Notes: a model not told the origin generated them from the sequence alone. A stretch of DNA of 64,000 nt from Bacteroidetes bacterium SCGC AAA795-G10 (GCA_003130815.1 QFDA01000006.1:1-64000); one strand, 5' to 3'. Positions 7,059-18,339 are shown, counted from the stretch's first letter. Made by a program: numbers and translations.

Positions 7059-9920
7059 TTAAATATCTGATAATGAGATGCCTACATACGACTCTATGGG
7101 GTCACATGTGCAAACTAGATTACGATCGCCATAAGCTTCATCGACACGTCTAACAGAGGGCCAAAATTTATTTTTAGAAACAAACTCTAAAGGAAATGCA
7201 GCTTTTTGCCTTGAATATGGAAATTCCCAAACATCTGAAGTAACCATTTCAAGTGTGTGAGGTGCATTTTTTAATATAGCAGTATCATTTTCATTGTCTG
7301 AGGCAATTTCCATCCTAATAGAAATCATTGCATCACAAAAGCGATCGATTTCTTCTAGATTTTCACTTTCTGTTGGTTCTATCATCATAGTTCCCGCTAC
7401 AGGAAAAGACACTGTTGGTGCGTGAAAGCCATAATCCATTAAACGTTTGGCAATATCAACGACTTCAATTCCTTTGTTCTTAAATGGTCTACAGTCAATA
7501 ATTAGCTCATGTGCAGAGCGGCCTTTTTCACCTGAATAAAGAATATCATATGCTCCGTCCAAGCGTTTTTGAATATAGTTTGCATTTAAAATTGCTACCT
7601 CTGTAGCTTTTCGAAGTCCGTCACCACCAAGCATTTTAATGTACCCATAGGAAATGAGACACGCTAAAGCAGATCCATATGGAGCTCCAGATATCGATGT
7701 TATTGCATTTAGACCTCCGGTCTTTACCACTGGATTTCCAGGTAAAAAGGGTTTCAGATGAGATGCAACTGATATAGGGCCTACTCCTGGTCCTCCACCA
7801 CCATGTGGAATTGCAAAAGTTTTATGTAGATTCAAGTGGCAAACGTCAGCTCCAATTTGAGCAGGACTTGTCAAACCTACTTGTGCATTCATATTAGCTC
7901 CATCCATATATACTTGACCACCACAATCGTGAATAAGTTTTGTTATATCTTTAATTCTGGTTTCAAAAACTCCATGGGTACTTGGATAGGTTATCATCAA
8001 AGCTGCTAAATTGTCTTTGTGAATTTGTGCTTTTTCGTTGATATCATTCCAATCAATATTTCCTTTTGTATCTGTATTTATAACCACTACTTCCATTCCA
8101 GCCATAACTGCAGAAGCTGGATTTGTTCCGTGAGCTGAAGCTGGTATCAAACAAATATTTCGTTTTTTTTGGTTTTGATTCTCATGATAAGCACGAATAA
8201 CCATTAATCCTGCATATTCTCCCTGTGCTCCAGAGTTTGGTTGGAGTGATGTATCTGCAAAACCAGTGATTTTTGTTAATTGTAATTTTAATTCATTGAG
8301 CATTTTCTGATACCCGATAACTTGGTCTGAGGGTACAAAAGGATGAATGCTACCCCAATTTGAATCACTAAGTGGTAGCATTTCTGCAGCAGCATTCAAT
8401 TTCATTGTGCATGAACCTAGCGAGATCATCGAATGATTTAGAGCTAAATCTTTTCTCTCTAAATATTTAATATATCTCATCAATGCAGTTTCAGAGTGAT
8501 AACTGTTAAAAATTTTATGTGTTAAAATTTCACCTGACTTAATTAGTGATTTTGGAATATAACTCTCTTCAGTCTTTGATTCACTAATTTTTTTAATAGA
8601 GTTAGATGAACTTTTAAATATTGATACTATTTTATCAATATCTTTATCTGTGACAGCTTCATTTAGCGAAATACAAATCGTATTTCTGTCTGGATAATAA
8701 AAGTTGACCTTATTTAGCTCAGCTTTCTTTTTAATATTTACAACGTTTGTCTTAATTTGTAGTGTATCAAAAAAATGTTTATTTATTTGTTTAAACCCTA
8801 GTTCGGAAAGTTTTAAGTTTAGATCAACAGTTTTTTGATGTATTGAGTTGGAAATGTTGTATAAACCCTTGGGACCATGATAAACCACATACATTCCTGC
8901 CATAACAGCTAAAAGAACTTGTGCAGTACATATATTTGAGGTAGCACGATCTCTTTTTATATGTTGTTCTCTGGTTTGCAATGCCATGCGTAAAGCTGGA
9001 TTTTCATTAAGGTCTTTTGTTTTACCTATAATTCTTCCAGGTATATTTCTTTTATACTTATCACGAGTTGCAAAAAAAGCTGCATGGGGGCCACCATAAC
9101 CCATCGGAATCCCAAATCTTTGTGTTGTACCAACCACAACATCTGCTCCAAAAGTACCAGGACTTTCTAACATAACAAGACTCATTAGGTCAGCAGCAAC
9201 AACTGAGCAAACATGATTATCTTTCGCATTGTTAATCCAACTCTTTAGATTTGGAATTTCTCCTTTTACTCCTGGGTATTGAAATAGTGAGCCAAAAAAA
9301 GTAGAGTCATATTCAAGTTTATTAGCATCACCAACTACAAGGTTTATTCCAAGTGGAGCACTCCTTGTTTTTAAAACTGAAAGTGTCTGGGGTAGTACGT
9401 TTTCATCTACAAAAAATTTAAAAGCCTCGTGTTTTTTTTGTTCTTTAGTTTGTGATCCAAAAAGCATTGTCATGGCTTCTGCAGCAGCTGTACTTTCATC
9501 TAAGAGCGATGCGTTAGCTAGTTCCATTCCGGTTAATTCACATATAATAGTTTGAAAATTAAACAGAGCCTCTAATCTACCTTGAGCAATTTCTGCTTGA
9601 TATGGAGTGTAAGCAGTATACCAGCTTGGATTTTCAAGAATGTTTCTCTGAATAACTGCGGGAGTTACTGTATCGTGGTACCCCAACCCAATATATGTCT
9701 TAAATACCTTGTTATCTCTTCCTAAAGAATTGATGTGTTTTGTAAATTCTGCTTCACTTATTCCATCTGGTAAATCTAATGGTTTTTTTAAACGTATTGA
9801 ATCTGGTATTGTTTCATCGAGAAGATTCTCAATTGATTTTACTCCAATTTTAGATAGAATTTTTTTTATTTGATTTTCATCTGGACCCAAATGTCTATTT
9901 ACAAACATTTCTCTTTTCAT
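7059..9920 (-). CDS. gcvP: Glycine dehydrogenase (aminomethyl-transferring), P protein
   Basis: The P protein of the glycine cleavage system: it decarboxylates glycine with pyridoxal phosphate and passes the aminomethyl group to the lipoyl H protein. At 953 residues it is the single-chain form with both the N-terminal and C-terminal halves. The PLP lysine is in LNLHKTFAIPHGGGGPG, near residue 700. Other conserved stretches are RHLGPDE at the N terminus, YTPYQAEIAQGRLE, SLGSCTMKLNAA and the C-terminal PVAGTMMIEPTESE. The genes for T, H and L proteins are not in the window. It is a single-gene unit flanked by short intergenic regions. Confidence 0.97.
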   Translation of the reverse strand: MKREMFVNRHLGPDENQIKKILSKIGVKSIENLLDETIPDSIRLKKPLDLPDGISEAEFTKHINSLGRDNKVFKTYIGLGYHDTVTPAVIQRNILENPSWYTAYTPYQAEIAQGRLEALFNFQTIICELTGMELANASLLDESTAAAEAMTMLFGSQTKEQKKHEAFKFFVDENVLPQTLSVLKTRSAPLGINLVVGDANKLEYDSTFFGSLFQYPGVKGEIPNLKSWINNAKDNHVCSVVAADLMSLVMLESPGTFGADVVVGTTQRFGIPMGYGGPHAAFFATRDKYKRNIPGRIIGKTKDLNENPALRMALQTREQHIKRDRATSNICTAQVLLAVMAGMYVVYHGPKGLYNISNSIHQKTVDLNLKLSELGFKQINKHFFDTLQIKTNVVNIKKKAELNKVNFYYPDRNTICISLNEAVTDKDIDKIVSIFKSSSNSIKKISESKTEESYIPKSLIKSGEILTHKIFNSYHSETALMRYIKYLERKDLALNHSMISLGSCTMKLNAAAEMLPLSDSNWGSIHPFVPSDQVIGYQKMLNELKLQLTKITGFADTSLQPNSGAQGEYAGLMVIRAYHENQNQKKRNICLIPASAHGTNPASAVMAGMEVVVINTDTKGNIDWNDINEKAQIHKDNLAALMITYPSTHGVFETRIKDITKLIHDCGGQVYMDGANMNAQVGLTSPAQIGADVCHLNLHKTFAIPHGGGGPGVGPISVASHLKPFLPGNPVVKTGGLNAITSISGAPYGSALACLISYGYIKMLGGDGLRKATEVAILNANYIQKRLDGAYDILYSGEKGRSAHELIIDCRPFKNKGIEVVDIAKRLMDYGFHAPTVSFPVAGTMMIEPTESENLEEIDRFCDAMISIRMEIASDNENDTAILKNAPHTLEMVTSDVWEFPYSRQKAAFPLEFVSKNKFWPSVRRVDEAYGDRNLVCTCDPIESYVGISLSDI

Positions 9921-10042
9921 ATATCATCTTTTTCATCAGTAAATTTACATTTTCCATGCAACATTTTAAAGATGGATTTTTTCTTATTTTAAAAATTTTA
10001 TGAAAAATTATTTGACTTGTTCGAAAGTTTCGATATTTGTGT

Positions 10043-10866
10043 GTGAAAAATTTTCTAAAAAAGCTTTTTGATTTTTATATAAACTCCAGTATTCACGTAG
10101 CCTTATCAGTTGTTTCATTATCATACTTATCTATTGCTCTAAGTTATAAAAACGCAACTCCTTTATTGTTAATATTTATTTTTTGTTGCGCCTGTTTTTC
10201 GTATAATTTCATAAAGTTTTTCCCTGTCTTTTTAAATAAAAAAAAAATTTTCGTCTAAAATTTATTTTCTTTATATCGATAGGATGCATTTTATTAGCTG
10301 CTCAACAATTTTTTAACTTAAAACTTGCAACAAAAATTTTTGTTTTTTTTGGAGCTATCATAGTACTATTATACACTATCCCTTTGAAGAACAATAAAAA
10401 TTTAAGAGACGTTAAGGGTTTTAAAATTTTTCTTGTAGTTATTGGCTGGTTATCACTTGTTGTTGGAGTTCCAATTTCGATGGCTCAAAAATTTAATATT
10501 GATTTATTTTTTCAGCTTTTAATGATTCAAGGAATTTATATTTTCGTTGCTACGATACCATTTGAAATTAGGGATTTAGACCAGGATCAGCCTAATGCTT
10601 TGACTATAGCTCAAATTTTGGGAATATTTAATGTAAAATTATTGGGCTATCTTCTTTTGATAATAAATCTAATTTTTACATTTTTTTCATTTGGAGTTTT
10701 TTCTGCATTTAGTTTAAGTTCCGCCATTAGTTTTTTATCATTAATCTTGTTGCTTTATATAGTCACTCCTACGCATTCAAAATATCTAACTAGTTTTTGG
10801 GTTGAATCAATACCAATTTTTTGGAGTGTTATTTACTATTTACTTAACTTTAATATGACTATGTAA
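10043..10866 (+). pseudogene. UbiA-like integral membrane protein, interrupted by a frameshift in an A10 run
   Basis: Two adjacent open frames together make one flavobacterial membrane protein of about 274 residues. The first part (10043 to the stop at 10258) begins VKNFLKKLFDFYINSSIHVA. The second frame is open from about 10240 and continues NFRLKFIFFISIGC and on to 10866. The junction lies in ten A residues at 10238-10247; one added A would restore a single frame. The whole resembles a UbiA-like family known to me from flavobacteria, with PFEIRDLDQD as the aspartate-rich motif and a terminal SFWVESIPIFW. It has about eight hydrophobic segments and only one Asp-rich motif, so prenyltransferase activity is uncertain. 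The GTG at 10043 fits the family start best; TTG at 10037 is possible. It may be a true mutation, a slippage site or a sequencing error. Confidence 0.75.
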
Positions 10867-10879
10867 AATTTGAAAATAA

Positions 10880-12577
10880 TTGTTTTATAATCTTTCTTTT
10901 ATTCAAAAACGTTGTTGCCTATTATTTATAATTTTTATTTTTCTTTCGTGTAAATCTGCAGGAGATAAATTCTTTTCTAAAAGGGATATAAAAAAAAGTC
11001 AATCCTTAATAGGTGTTAACTTTAACAAAAAAAAGTTGGATACTTTATATCCCTATTTGCAGCGTAATAGAGCTGGATATGATGGCATGAGAAATTTTTC
11101 ATTAAGATACGATCAGATACCTAGCCTATTATTTAATCCGCATCCAATTAAATTTAAGATACCGAAAAGCAAAGAAATAAAATCAAATTTTGGTAGTATT
11201 GAAAAAGTGAGACTTCCAAAAAATTTAGATGAGATAGCGTTTTATACAGTACCACAACTTCATGCTCTTATTAAGTCTAAAAAGATAACATCCTTAGAAC
11301 TAACTAAACTATACATAAAGCGACTTAAACAGCACAACTCTTCACTTTTTTGTGTAATAAATTTAACGGAAGACTTAGCCCTTAAGCAAGCAAAAAGAGC
11401 GGATAGTCTTCTTAAAAATGGAATTATATTGGGGCCATTACACGGAATACCTTATGGCTTGAAGGATCTTATTTCAGTAGAGGGTTATCCTACAACTTGG
11501 GGTGCTTATCCGTATAAAAATCAAAGAATTAACAAAACCGCAACAATTGCTAGGGAGCTGGAGAAATCAGGTGCTGTACTTGTAGCTAAATTAGTTTCTG
11601 GTTCATTAGCAAGAGGAGATGTTTGGTTCGGAGGTATGACGCGAAATCCTTGGGATCCTAAACAAGGGGCAAGTGGTTCCTCTGCTGGTTCGGGTTCAGC
11701 AACTGCAGCTGGATTGGTAGGATTTTCAATTGGAACAGAGACCCTTGGCTCTATAGTTTCACCAAGTACCCGTAATGGTATAACTGGATTAAGACCCACT
11801 TATGGGAGAGTAAGCAGGAATGGAGTAATGAGCCTTTCTTGGTCTATGGATAAAGTTGGACCAATGTGTCGCTCCGCTATTGGGTGTGCTATCGTTTTTG
11901 AAGCTATTTACGGCAAAGATCCTTTAGATCCTACATCTGTTGATGCTTCTTATTTTTTCAATATAAAATCAAAACCTGAGAAATATAAAATTGGATATTT
12001 GAAGGATCTAATTGAAAAAGATACAACAGATAGTGGTGACAACATTCGCGATGTAATCAAATTATTAAAACAAAATGGGATAAGTCTGTTGCCAATAAAT
12101 CTACCTAAAAATTACCCTTTTAAGGTTTTTGATATAATCTTAAGATCTGAATCAGGAGCACATTTTGATGAATTAGTTAGAAGTGGTAAAGTAGATAATA
12201 TGGTTCAACAAAATCAGAAATCTAGAGCTAATAGCCTAAGACAATCACGCTTCATCCCTGCTGTTGAATATATACAAGCAAATAGATTTAGATCTAAATT
12301 AATTGAAGAGATGCATTCGATAATGGAAGAAATTGATGTCTTAATTAGTCCAACAACAGGTGGAAACCAATTAATGATTACAAATTTAACGGGCCATCCA
12401 GTCGTATGCGTACCAACAGGTTTTGATTCTGAAAATCATCCTACTAGCATAAGTTTTTTAGGCAACTTGTATCAGGAAGAAAAAATTCTTGAATTTGCTA
12501 ACTTCTTTCAAAAAATTACTAATCATCATCTAAAATACCCTCCATTGTATTATAGCAGTGGAGAAAATGTTAACTAA
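10880..12577 (+). CDS. Amidase-family lipoprotein
   Basis: An enzyme of the amidase signature family, 565 residues. The Ser-cisSer-Lys triad can be placed: Lys in HGIPYGLKDLIS, the cis-Ser in GASGSSAGSGSATAAG, and the nucleophile Ser in GTETLGSIVSPS. The N terminus is a lipoprotein signal, LLFIIFIFLSCKS, with the lipobox Cys at about residue 24, so the mature enzyme is expected to be membrane-anchored in the periplasm or outer membrane. The substrate is unknown; secreted members act on amides or peptides. The start is the TTG at 10880, 13 bases after the preceding gene; it gives a proper signal peptide. A small lipoprotein rhodanese follows after 20 bases. Confidence 0.87.
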   Translation: MFYNLSFIQKRCCLLFIIFIFLSCKSAGDKFFSKRDIKKSQSLIGVNFNKKKLDTLYPYLQRNRAGYDGMRNFSLRYDQIPSLLFNPHPIKFKIPKSKEIKSNFGSIEKVRLPKNLDEIAFYTVPQLHALIKSKKITSLELTKLYIKRLKQHNSSLFCVINLTEDLALKQAKRADSLLKNGIILGPLHGIPYGLKDLISVEGYPTTWGAYPYKNQRINKTATIARELEKSGAVLVAKLVSGSLARGDVWFGGMTRNPWDPKQGASGSSAGSGSATAAGLVGFSIGTETLGSIVSPSTRNGITGLRPTYGRVSRNGVMSLSWSMDKVGPMCRSAIGCAIVFEAIYGKDPLDPTSVDASYFFNIKSKPEKYKIGYLKDLIEKDTTDSGDNIRDVIKLLKQNGISLLPINLPKNYPFKVFDIILRSESGAHFDELVRSGKVDNMVQQNQKSRANSLRQSRFIPAVEYIQANRFRSKLIEEMHSIMEEIDVLISPTTGGNQLMITNLTGHPVVCVPTGFDSENHPTSISFLGNLYQEEKILEFANFFQKITNHHLKYPPLYYSSGENVN

Positions 12578-12597
12578 ATAATTTAATAAATTATAAA

Positions 12598-12939
12598 ATG
12601 AAAAAAATCTTAATAATATTTATCTTTTTATCATGCTCACAAAAAAAATCTAACATACATATTGTAGAAAAAGAAGATTTTCAAATATTGTTAAATAAAG
12701 AGGTACAATTAATAGACGTAAGAACTCCAAATGAATATGGAAACGGTTTTATTGCTAATGCAGAAAATATAAATTTTAAATCAAAGGATTTTTTATCACA
12801 AATCTCAAAGCTTGATAAAAGTAAACCTGTACTTCTTTATTGTTCTGCTGGAGGAAGAAGTGCTAAAGCTTCCAAAATCTTTGATTCACTAGGGTTTAAA
12901 GAAATATATGATCTTAAAGGAGGATATCTTTCTTGGTAG
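12598..12939 (+). CDS. Rhodanese-like domain lipoprotein
   Basis: 113 residues. A very short lipoprotein signal (ILIIFIFLSC, Cys13) is followed by a single rhodanese domain (about 25-113) with LIDVRTPNEY and the active-site loop YCSAGGRSAKA, whose Cys would carry the persulfide. It is therefore a predicted extracytoplasmic sulfurtransferase or sulfur/thiol-handling protein. The segment IFIFLSC is identical to that of the amidase upstream, and the two genes are probably co-transcribed. The substrate cannot be inferred. Confidence 0.88.
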   Translation: MKKILIIFIFLSCSQKKSNIHIVEKEDFQILLNKEVQLIDVRTPNEYGNGFIANAENINFKSKDFLSQISKLDKSKPVLLYCSAGGRSAKASKIFDSLGFKEIYDLKGGYLSW

Positions 12940-13007
12940 AAAAAAGTATATTTAAAGACAATTAACTTTTAGTATTTTTTATCAAATAAGAATAAAATAT
13001 TAATATA

Positions 13008-15050
13008 CTATATCAATCCAGCTCTTTTCAAAAGTGCTGACGAATTAGGCACTTTACCTCTAAACTTTTTATATAAAATCATAGGGTGTTCAGTTCCTCC
13101 TTTAGAAAGTATATTATCTTGAAACTTGGCTGAGGTTTTTTTGTCAAAAATTCCATTTTCCAAAAAAAGTTCAAATGCATGTGCTTCTATAACTTCTGCC
13201 CATTTGTAGCTATAATATCCTGCTGCATATCCTCCCTGGAAGATATGCGAAAAGGAAGTACTTAAACAATTTTCATCAATATCTTTTGTGAATTGAAATC
13301 TTTCAATTACACTTTTTTCGTGTTTTTTTACATTTTTTATCTTATTTGAATTTTTTGTGTGGTAGGACATATCAAGATATCCCAAACTTAGCTGGCGTAG
13401 CGTATGTAGGCCTTGTTGAAAATTTTTAATTTTCTTTATCTTTTCAATAAATTTTCGAGGCAGTGCTTTTCCGGTCTTGTAATGTTTTGCATAAATTAAA
13501 ATTGCTTCCTTTTCATAACACCAGTTTTCCATTATTTGGCTTGGAAGCTCTACAAAATCCCAGTAAACATTTGTACCACTTAAACTACTATAGCTCGTAT
13601 TCGCTAAAATTCCATGAAGTGCATGTCCGAATTCATGAAATAAAGTAGTAACCTCTTGAAATGTTAATAGTGAAGGCTTGGTTTTTGTAGGTCTCGAAAA
13701 ATTACAAACAATTGAAACATGAGGTCTTTGGTTTTTTTTCTGAGAGCGAAAACTCGTCATCCACGCTCCATCCCTTTTACCAGGTCTTGGGAAAAAGTCT
13801 GCATACAGAAGGGCATAGAATTTGTTATTTTTATACACTTCAAAAACTCGAACCTCATTATTATATCTTTGAATATCATAATTTTCCTTAAACTCGAGAT
13901 CATAAAGTTTTTTAAGGATCTCAAATATTCCACTTAAGACATTATCGAGAGAAAAAAAGGGTTTTAATTCCAGTTCATCTAAGTCAAGTTCAGCTTTTTT
14001 CATTTTTTCACTTACAAAGGCACTGTCCCATTTCTCAATTTTTTTCAAGTTTAATTTGCTTTTAGCATAAGTATTCATAGCCTTCCATTCTTTTTCAGCG
14101 GCAGGGAATGCTTTTATTGCTAAGTCATCTAAAAATTTTTTTACTTCTGAAACAGAGCTAGCCATTCTTTCCTCTAAAATAAACTCAGCATGTGAATTGT
14201 ATCCCAAGAGTTTTGCCCTTTCTTTTCTGAGTGAAATGATTTGGATAATTATCTCAGTATTATTGTTTTTATTTTTTTGATAACCTCTTCTCCCAAAAGC
14301 GAGAGTAATTTCTTTTCTAAGTTCTCTTTCCTCTGAATATGTTATAAAAGGAATATATATAGGATAATCAAGAGTAATAATCCATCCTTTTTTACCTTTT
14401 TTATCGGCTATTGATTTTGTCATTTCAACTAGTGAATCAGGTAAACCTCTAAGTTTTTTTTCATCTTTAATATGGAGTTCGTATGCTTGAGTTTCTGCTA
14501 AAATATTTTGGCCAAAAGACAAAGATAATTTAGCCAATTTAGCATCGATTATCCTTAGTTTTTTCTTCTCACTCTCACCAAGTAATGCTCCATTTCTAAC
14601 AAAACCCTTGTATTGTTTTTCCAGAAGAGTTTTTTGTTCAGAATTTAATTTTTTTTGGTCGGTATTTTCGTATACATAGCGAATCCTATCAAATAAAACT
14701 TCATTAAGATTAATATCATTTTGAAATTTTGTTAACAACGGAGCAGCTTGACTGGTAATAAGTTGAATTTCATCTGTAGTTTCTGCACTATTCAAGTTGA
14801 ATAATATAGAGCTATTTCTGCCCAAAATACTTCCGCATGACTCTAATGCTAGATTTGTATTTTCGAAAGTTGGTTTGTCAGCATTATTACAAATTACACG
14901 AATATTATCTAGAGCTAGATTTATACCTTTTTTTATAGCTGGAATAAAATGTTTCGATTTTATTTTATCGAAAGGGATTGAATCAAAATCAGTTTTGAAA
15001 TGGGATAGTAAAGGATTACTCAAGGTTATTGTTTTTAATTTTTCTTCCAC
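13008..15050 (-). CDS. M3-family oligopeptidase (thimet/oligopeptidase A type)
   Basis: A zinc metallopeptidase of family M3 (680 residues, the usual length for OpdA/Dcp). The zinc motif is [11 protein letters not shown], and the downstream glutamate region [12 protein letters not shown] is present. No signal peptide is visible (the N terminus is polar), so it probably degrades oligopeptides in the cytoplasm. The start at 15050 overlaps the end of purE by 35 bases. A later start would cut into [19 protein letters not shown], which is typical of the family. It is the last gene of a purK-purE-peptidase run. Confidence 0.92.
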   Translation of the reverse strand: MEEKLKTITLSNPLLSHFKTDFDSIPFDKIKSKHFIPAIKKGINLALDNIRVICNNADKPTFENTNLALESCGSILGRNSSILFNLNSAETTDEIQLITSQAAPLLTKFQNDINLNEVLFDRIRYVYENTDQKKLNSEQKTLLEKQYKGFVRNGALLGESEKKKLRIIDAKLAKLSLSFGQNILAETQAYELHIKDEKKLRGLPDSLVEMTKSIADKKGKKGWIITLDYPIYIPFITYSEERELRKEITLAFGRRGYQKNKNNNTEIIIQIISLRKERAKLLGYNSHAEFILEERMASSVSEVKKFLDDLAIKAFPAAEKEWKAMNTYAKSKLNLKKIEKWDSAFVSEKMKKAELDLDELELKPFFSLDNVLSGIFEILKKLYDLEFKENYDIQRYNNEVRVFEVYKNNKFYALLYADFFPRPGKRDGAWMTSFRSQKKNQRPHVSIVCNFSRPTKTKPSLLTFQEVTTLFHEFGHALHGILANTSYSSLSGTNVYWDFVELPSQIMENWCYEKEAILIYAKHYKTGKALPRKFIEKIKKIKNFQQGLHTLRQLSLGYLDMSYHTKNSNKIKNVKKHEKSVIERFQFTKDIDENCLSTSFSHIFQGGYAAGYYSYKWAEVIEAHAFELFLENGIFDKKTSAKFQDNILSKGGTEHPMILYKKFRGKVPNSSALLKRAGLI

Positions 15051-15513
15051 TTTGAATAACCTTTTCTTTCATACTGTTTTTATACTTTAAGATTTTCTTT
15101 TGAATTTCCTTATTTTCAATTCCTAGTATTTGTGCGGCAAGAATGCCAGCATTTTTAGCTCCATTTAAAGCAACTGTTGCTACAGGTACACCTCCAGGCA
15201 TTTGCAATATTGATAGAATTGAGTCCCAACCTTCTAATGAATTTTTTGATTTAATTGGTACTCCAATAACAGGAACTGGTGATAAGGATGCTATCATACC
15301 AGGTAAATGTGCTGCACCTCCAGCTCCAGCTATGATAACTTTAATACCCCTTTTGTGTGCCTCACTTCCAAATAATGACATTTTTTCAGGCGTCCGATGG
15401 GCTGAGACTATATCTACTTCAACTTTTATTTTGAATTCATTAAGAATTTCTATTGCTTCATTCATCACAGGTAGGTCTGATTGACTTCCCATAATTATAC
15501 TAACTTTTGTCAT
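15016..15513 (-). CDS. purE: N5-carboxyaminoimidazole ribonucleotide mutase
   Basis: Class I PurE, 165 residues; it converts N5-CAIR to CAIR in purine synthesis. Diagnostic stretches are [21 protein letters not shown] (with the catalytic His) and [12 protein letters not shown] near the middle, then PVIGVPIKS. It pairs with PurK, encoded 1 base upstream in the same operon, consistent with the bacterial two-step carboxylation route. Confidence 0.97.
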   Translation of the reverse strand: MTKVSIIMGSQSDLPVMNEAIEILNEFKIKVEVDIVSAHRTPEKMSLFGSEAHKRGIKVIIAGAGGAAHLPGMIASLSPVPVIGVPIKSKNSLEGWDSILSILQMPGGVPVATVALNGAKNAGILAAQILGIENKEIQKKILKYKNSMKEKVIQSGRKIKNNNLE

Positions 15514-15514
15514 A

Positions 15515-16672
15515 TCATTTTGTAATTACTTCAATTGTCTGTTTTACTTCTTCCGCAATCATACGTGCTGTATTTAAATCTTTATTTATAACCGTTATAT
15601 GTCCCATTTTTCTGTAGGGACGTGTTTTTTTCTTACCATAAATGTGCGGATTTACACCTTCAATAGCTAAAATGTGTTCAATATTTTTGAATTTCACTAA
15701 TCCAGAACAACCCTCTTTTCCAACCAAATTAACCATTACACCAGCTACTTTGTTTGAAGTTTCTCCGAGTGGTAAGTCAAGAATTGCTCTTATATGTTGC
15801 TCAAACTGAGATGTGTATGCTGCTTCAATAGTATAGTGACCACTGTTGTGGGGTCTTGGAGCGACTTCATTTACTAATATGTCTCCATCTGAAGTTAGAA
15901 ATAACTCAACAGCTAGTATGCCTACATGATTAAATGACTTGGAAACAGCAAGTGCAATTTTTTCAGCTTTTTTAGATATGCTTTTTGATATTCGAGCTGG
16001 GCTCAAAACATATTCTACTTGATTTGCTTGAGGATGAAATTCCATTTCAACAGATGGATAAAATTTAGTTTCACCCTTGGGACTTCTACATACAATAATT
16101 CCTAACTCTTTATCAATATTTACTAACTCTTCAGCAAGACAGGCTCCTCGGCTTACTTCCTCAAGGTCTTGATTTGACCTAACAATTTTTACTCCAAATC
16201 CATCATATCCCATTGATTCAGATTTCCAAACAAATGGGAAAGAAACAAGACCGCGAGCAACTTCATCTTTTAATTTTTCTTTTGAATCAAATAATTTAAA
16301 CTGAGCAGTTGGAATTTTATTTTTCTTGTAAAATTTCTTTTGACTACACTTATTCTGTATAGTTTTAATTATGTTTGGTTGAGGATATACTTTTATTCCC
16401 TCTTTTTCTAAATCACTTAGTGCATGAGTATTTACATTTTCTATTTCGATTGTAAGAATATCAACACTTTTACCGAATCTAAATACATCCTGATAGTCCA
16501 TTAAATCTCCTTTAACAAACTCGTTGCATGATGTTTTAGAAGGTGCTTCCATGTTTGGGTCCATTACTTTTGTATATATATCCCATTTCGTTGTGGTATT
16601 AAGTAGCATTTTACCTAACTGTCCACCTCCCAAAATTCCAATTTTTTGCTTTCCAGAAAAGAAACTCATCAT
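15515..16672 (-). CDS. purK: 5-(carboxyamino)imidazole ribonucleotide synthase
   Basis: ATP-grasp enzyme that makes N5-CAIR from AIR, ATP and bicarbonate; 385 residues. The N-terminal segment [14 protein letters not shown], the ATP-grasp region ([17 protein letters not shown]) and the motif [16 protein letters not shown] are typical of PurK. It is the first gene of the purK-purE operon. The ATG at 16672 is followed directly by a second ATG at 16669, and either could be used. A promoter-like element lies 10 bases upstream. Confidence 0.96.
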   Translation of the reverse strand: MMSFFSGKQKIGILGGGQLGKMLLNTTTKWDIYTKVMDPNMEAPSKTSCNEFVKGDLMDYQDVFRFGKSVDILTIEIENVNTHALSDLEKEGIKVYPQPNIIKTIQNKCSQKKFYKKNKIPTAQFKLFDSKEKLKDEVARGLVSFPFVWKSESMGYDGFGVKIVRSNQDLEEVSRGACLAEELVNIDKELGIIVCRSPKGETKFYPSVEMEFHPQANQVEYVLSPARISKSISKKAEKIALAVSKSFNHVGILAVELFLTSDGDILVNEVAPRPHNSGHYTIEAAYTSQFEQHIRAILDLPLGETSNKVAGVMVNLVGKEGCSGLVKFKNIEHILAIEGVNPHIYGKKKTRPYRKMGHITVINKDLNTARMIAEEVKQTIEVITK

Positions 16673-16682
16673 CTACTTTTGT

Positions 16683-16690
16683 CAAAAATA
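16683..16690 (-). promoter_or_regulatory. Possible -7 element for purK-purE
   Basis: TATTTTTG on the minus strand matches TAnnTTTG and lies 10 bases before the purK ATG. No matching -33 TTG is seen at the expected distance. Confidence 0.38.
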
Positions 16691-16755
16691 CGGATAAGTT
16701 TTTTGGATAGGAAAAAAGCCATGTAAAATAGGTATATTTAAACAAAATTGTCTTT

Positions 16756-17328
16756 ATGATCAATATAGTTTTATTTGGAAAGCCTGGAGCCGGAAAAGGA
16801 ACTCAAGCTAATTTTCTAAAAAAAAAATACAGTCTAATCCACATTTCTACAGGAGATTTATTTCGTTACAATATTAAAAATAAAACTGAATTAGGGAAAC
16901 TGGCAAAATCATTTATGGATAAAGGAGATTTGGTTCCCGATAAGGTAACAATTAAAATGTTAGAAGAAGAAGTAAAGAGAAATACAAATGCAAAAGGATT
17001 TCTATTCGATGGATTTCCAAGGACTAAATCCCAAGCTGAAGCACTAGATAATTTTTTAGACAAAAACAAAATGGAAATTAGTGCAACAATTTCATTGGAA
17101 GCCAACGATAATATTTTAATAAAAAGACTATTAGAGCGTGGCAAATCAAGTGGAAGAATTGATGATCAAAATGAATCAAAAATTATAAATCGGTTCAAAG
17201 AATACAATGAGAAAACAGCTCCATTAATGGCATATTACAATGGCCAAAATAAATTTTATACTGTAAGTGGTATTGGCAGTATAGATATTATAACCAATCG
17301 TTTGGTTGAGGTTATAGATAGTTTATAA
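16756..17328 (+). CDS. adk: Adenylate kinase
   Basis: Cytoplasmic nucleoside monophosphate kinase, 190 residues, ATP + AMP to 2 ADP. The P-loop [10 protein letters not shown] is at residues 7-16. [26 protein letters not shown] and [15 protein letters not shown] follow. The LID is the short form without zinc cysteines, usual in Bacteroidota. It starts the adk-obgE unit: 8 bases separate it from obgE. A near-match to a -7 element (TATATTTA at 16733-16740) lies upstream but is not exact. Confidence 0.97.
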   Translation: MINIVLFGKPGAGKGTQANFLKKKYSLIHISTGDLFRYNIKNKTELGKLAKSFMDKGDLVPDKVTIKMLEEEVKRNTNAKGFLFDGFPRTKSQAEALDNFLDKNKMEISATISLEANDNILIKRLLERGKSSGRIDDQNESKIINRFKEYNEKTAPLMAYYNGQNKFYTVSGIGSIDIITNRLVEVIDSL

Positions 17329-17336
17329 ATCTAAAA

Positions 17337-18338
17337 ATGACTGAGGGTAATTTTGTTGATTATGTAAAGCTATTTGTTCGCTCAGGAAATGGAGGCAAAG
17401 GTTCAATTCATCTTCACAGAGAAAAATATATCGATAAAGGAGGGCCAGATGGAGGAGATGGTGGCCGTGGGGGTCACATTATAATTCGTGCTAACCATCA
17501 AATGTGGACTCTCTATAAATATAAATTTAAAAAACATTTTTCAGCAGGCAATGGAGAACATGGTAGCAAAAATCGAAAAAGTGGGTCACAAGGAGATGAT
17601 TGCATTATTGAAGTTCCAGTAGGAACTGTTGTGAGAGATACAAAAACAAATAAAATCATTTTCGAAATAACAGATAATAACCAAGAAAAGATTCTTCTTG
17701 AAGGCGGTCTGGGAGGACAAGGAAATTGGCATTTTAAGTCTTCTGTAAGACAAACTCCACGTTATGCTCAGCCTGGTCTAGAGGGTAACAATCTACAGAT
17801 TACTTTAGAATTAAAATTACTTGCTGATGTAGGTTTGGTAGGTTTACCAAATGCAGGGAAATCTACACTTCTTGCAACTTTAACTTCTGCCAAACCAAAA
17901 ATTGCAGACTATGAATTTACTACGCTGAAACCAAATCTGGGTATTGTTCAAAATTATGATTTTCAATCTTATGTTATTGCTGATATTCCAGGAATCATAA
18001 AAGGGGCCTCTAGCGGTAGAGGTTTGGGGCATTATTTCCTTAGGCATATTGAGCGAAACTCTATTTTACTTTTTGTCATTCCGTCAGATACAAAAAATCT
18101 TAAAGAAGAATATAATATTCTTTTAAATGAGCTTAAGACTTACAATCTAGAATTGCTAGACAAAGATTATGTTGTTATTCTTTCAAAGTCTGACCTTCTT
18201 GATTTAGAATTAGAAAAAAAGTATGCTGAGGAAATGAAATCAATATTTAAAGATATTCCTCATCTAATTGTTTCAAGTATTACACGACATAATTTAAATG
18301 AATTGAAAGACCTTCTTTGGAAAATGTTAAATAAGTAA
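17337..18338 (+). CDS. obgE: GTPase Obg
   Basis: Ribosome-associated GTPase involved in large-subunit assembly and stress control. 333 residues: the glycine-rich Obg fold at about 1-160 ([33 protein letters not shown]) and a G domain at about 162-333 with [20 protein letters not shown] and SKSDL. No C-terminal OCT extension is present. Adk upstream is a common flavobacterial neighbour. The next gene begins after 1 base. Confidence 0.97.
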   Translation: MTEGNFVDYVKLFVRSGNGGKGSIHLHREKYIDKGGPDGGDGGRGGHIIIRANHQMWTLYKYKFKKHFSAGNGEHGSKNRKSGSQGDDCIIEVPVGTVVRDTKTNKIIFEITDNNQEKILLEGGLGGQGNWHFKSSVRQTPRYAQPGLEGNNLQITLELKLLADVGLVGLPNAGKSTLLATLTSAKPKIADYEFTTLKPNLGIVQNYDFQSYVIADIPGIIKGASSGRGLGHYFLRHIERNSILLFVIPSDTKNLKEEYNILLNELKTYNLELLDKDYVVILSKSDLLDLELEKKYAEEMKSIFKDIPHLIVSSITRHNLNELKDLLWKMLNK

Positions 18339-18339
18339 T

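Noticed and set aside
12940-13007. Hairpin between the rhodanese and M3 genes
   Set aside because: Only a 6-base GTATAT/ATATAC match separated by about 50 bases was found, which is expected by chance in AT-rich DNA.
16733-16740. TATATTTA as adk -7 element
   Set aside because: Lacks the final G of TAnnTTTG and no TTG is present 19-21 bases upstream.
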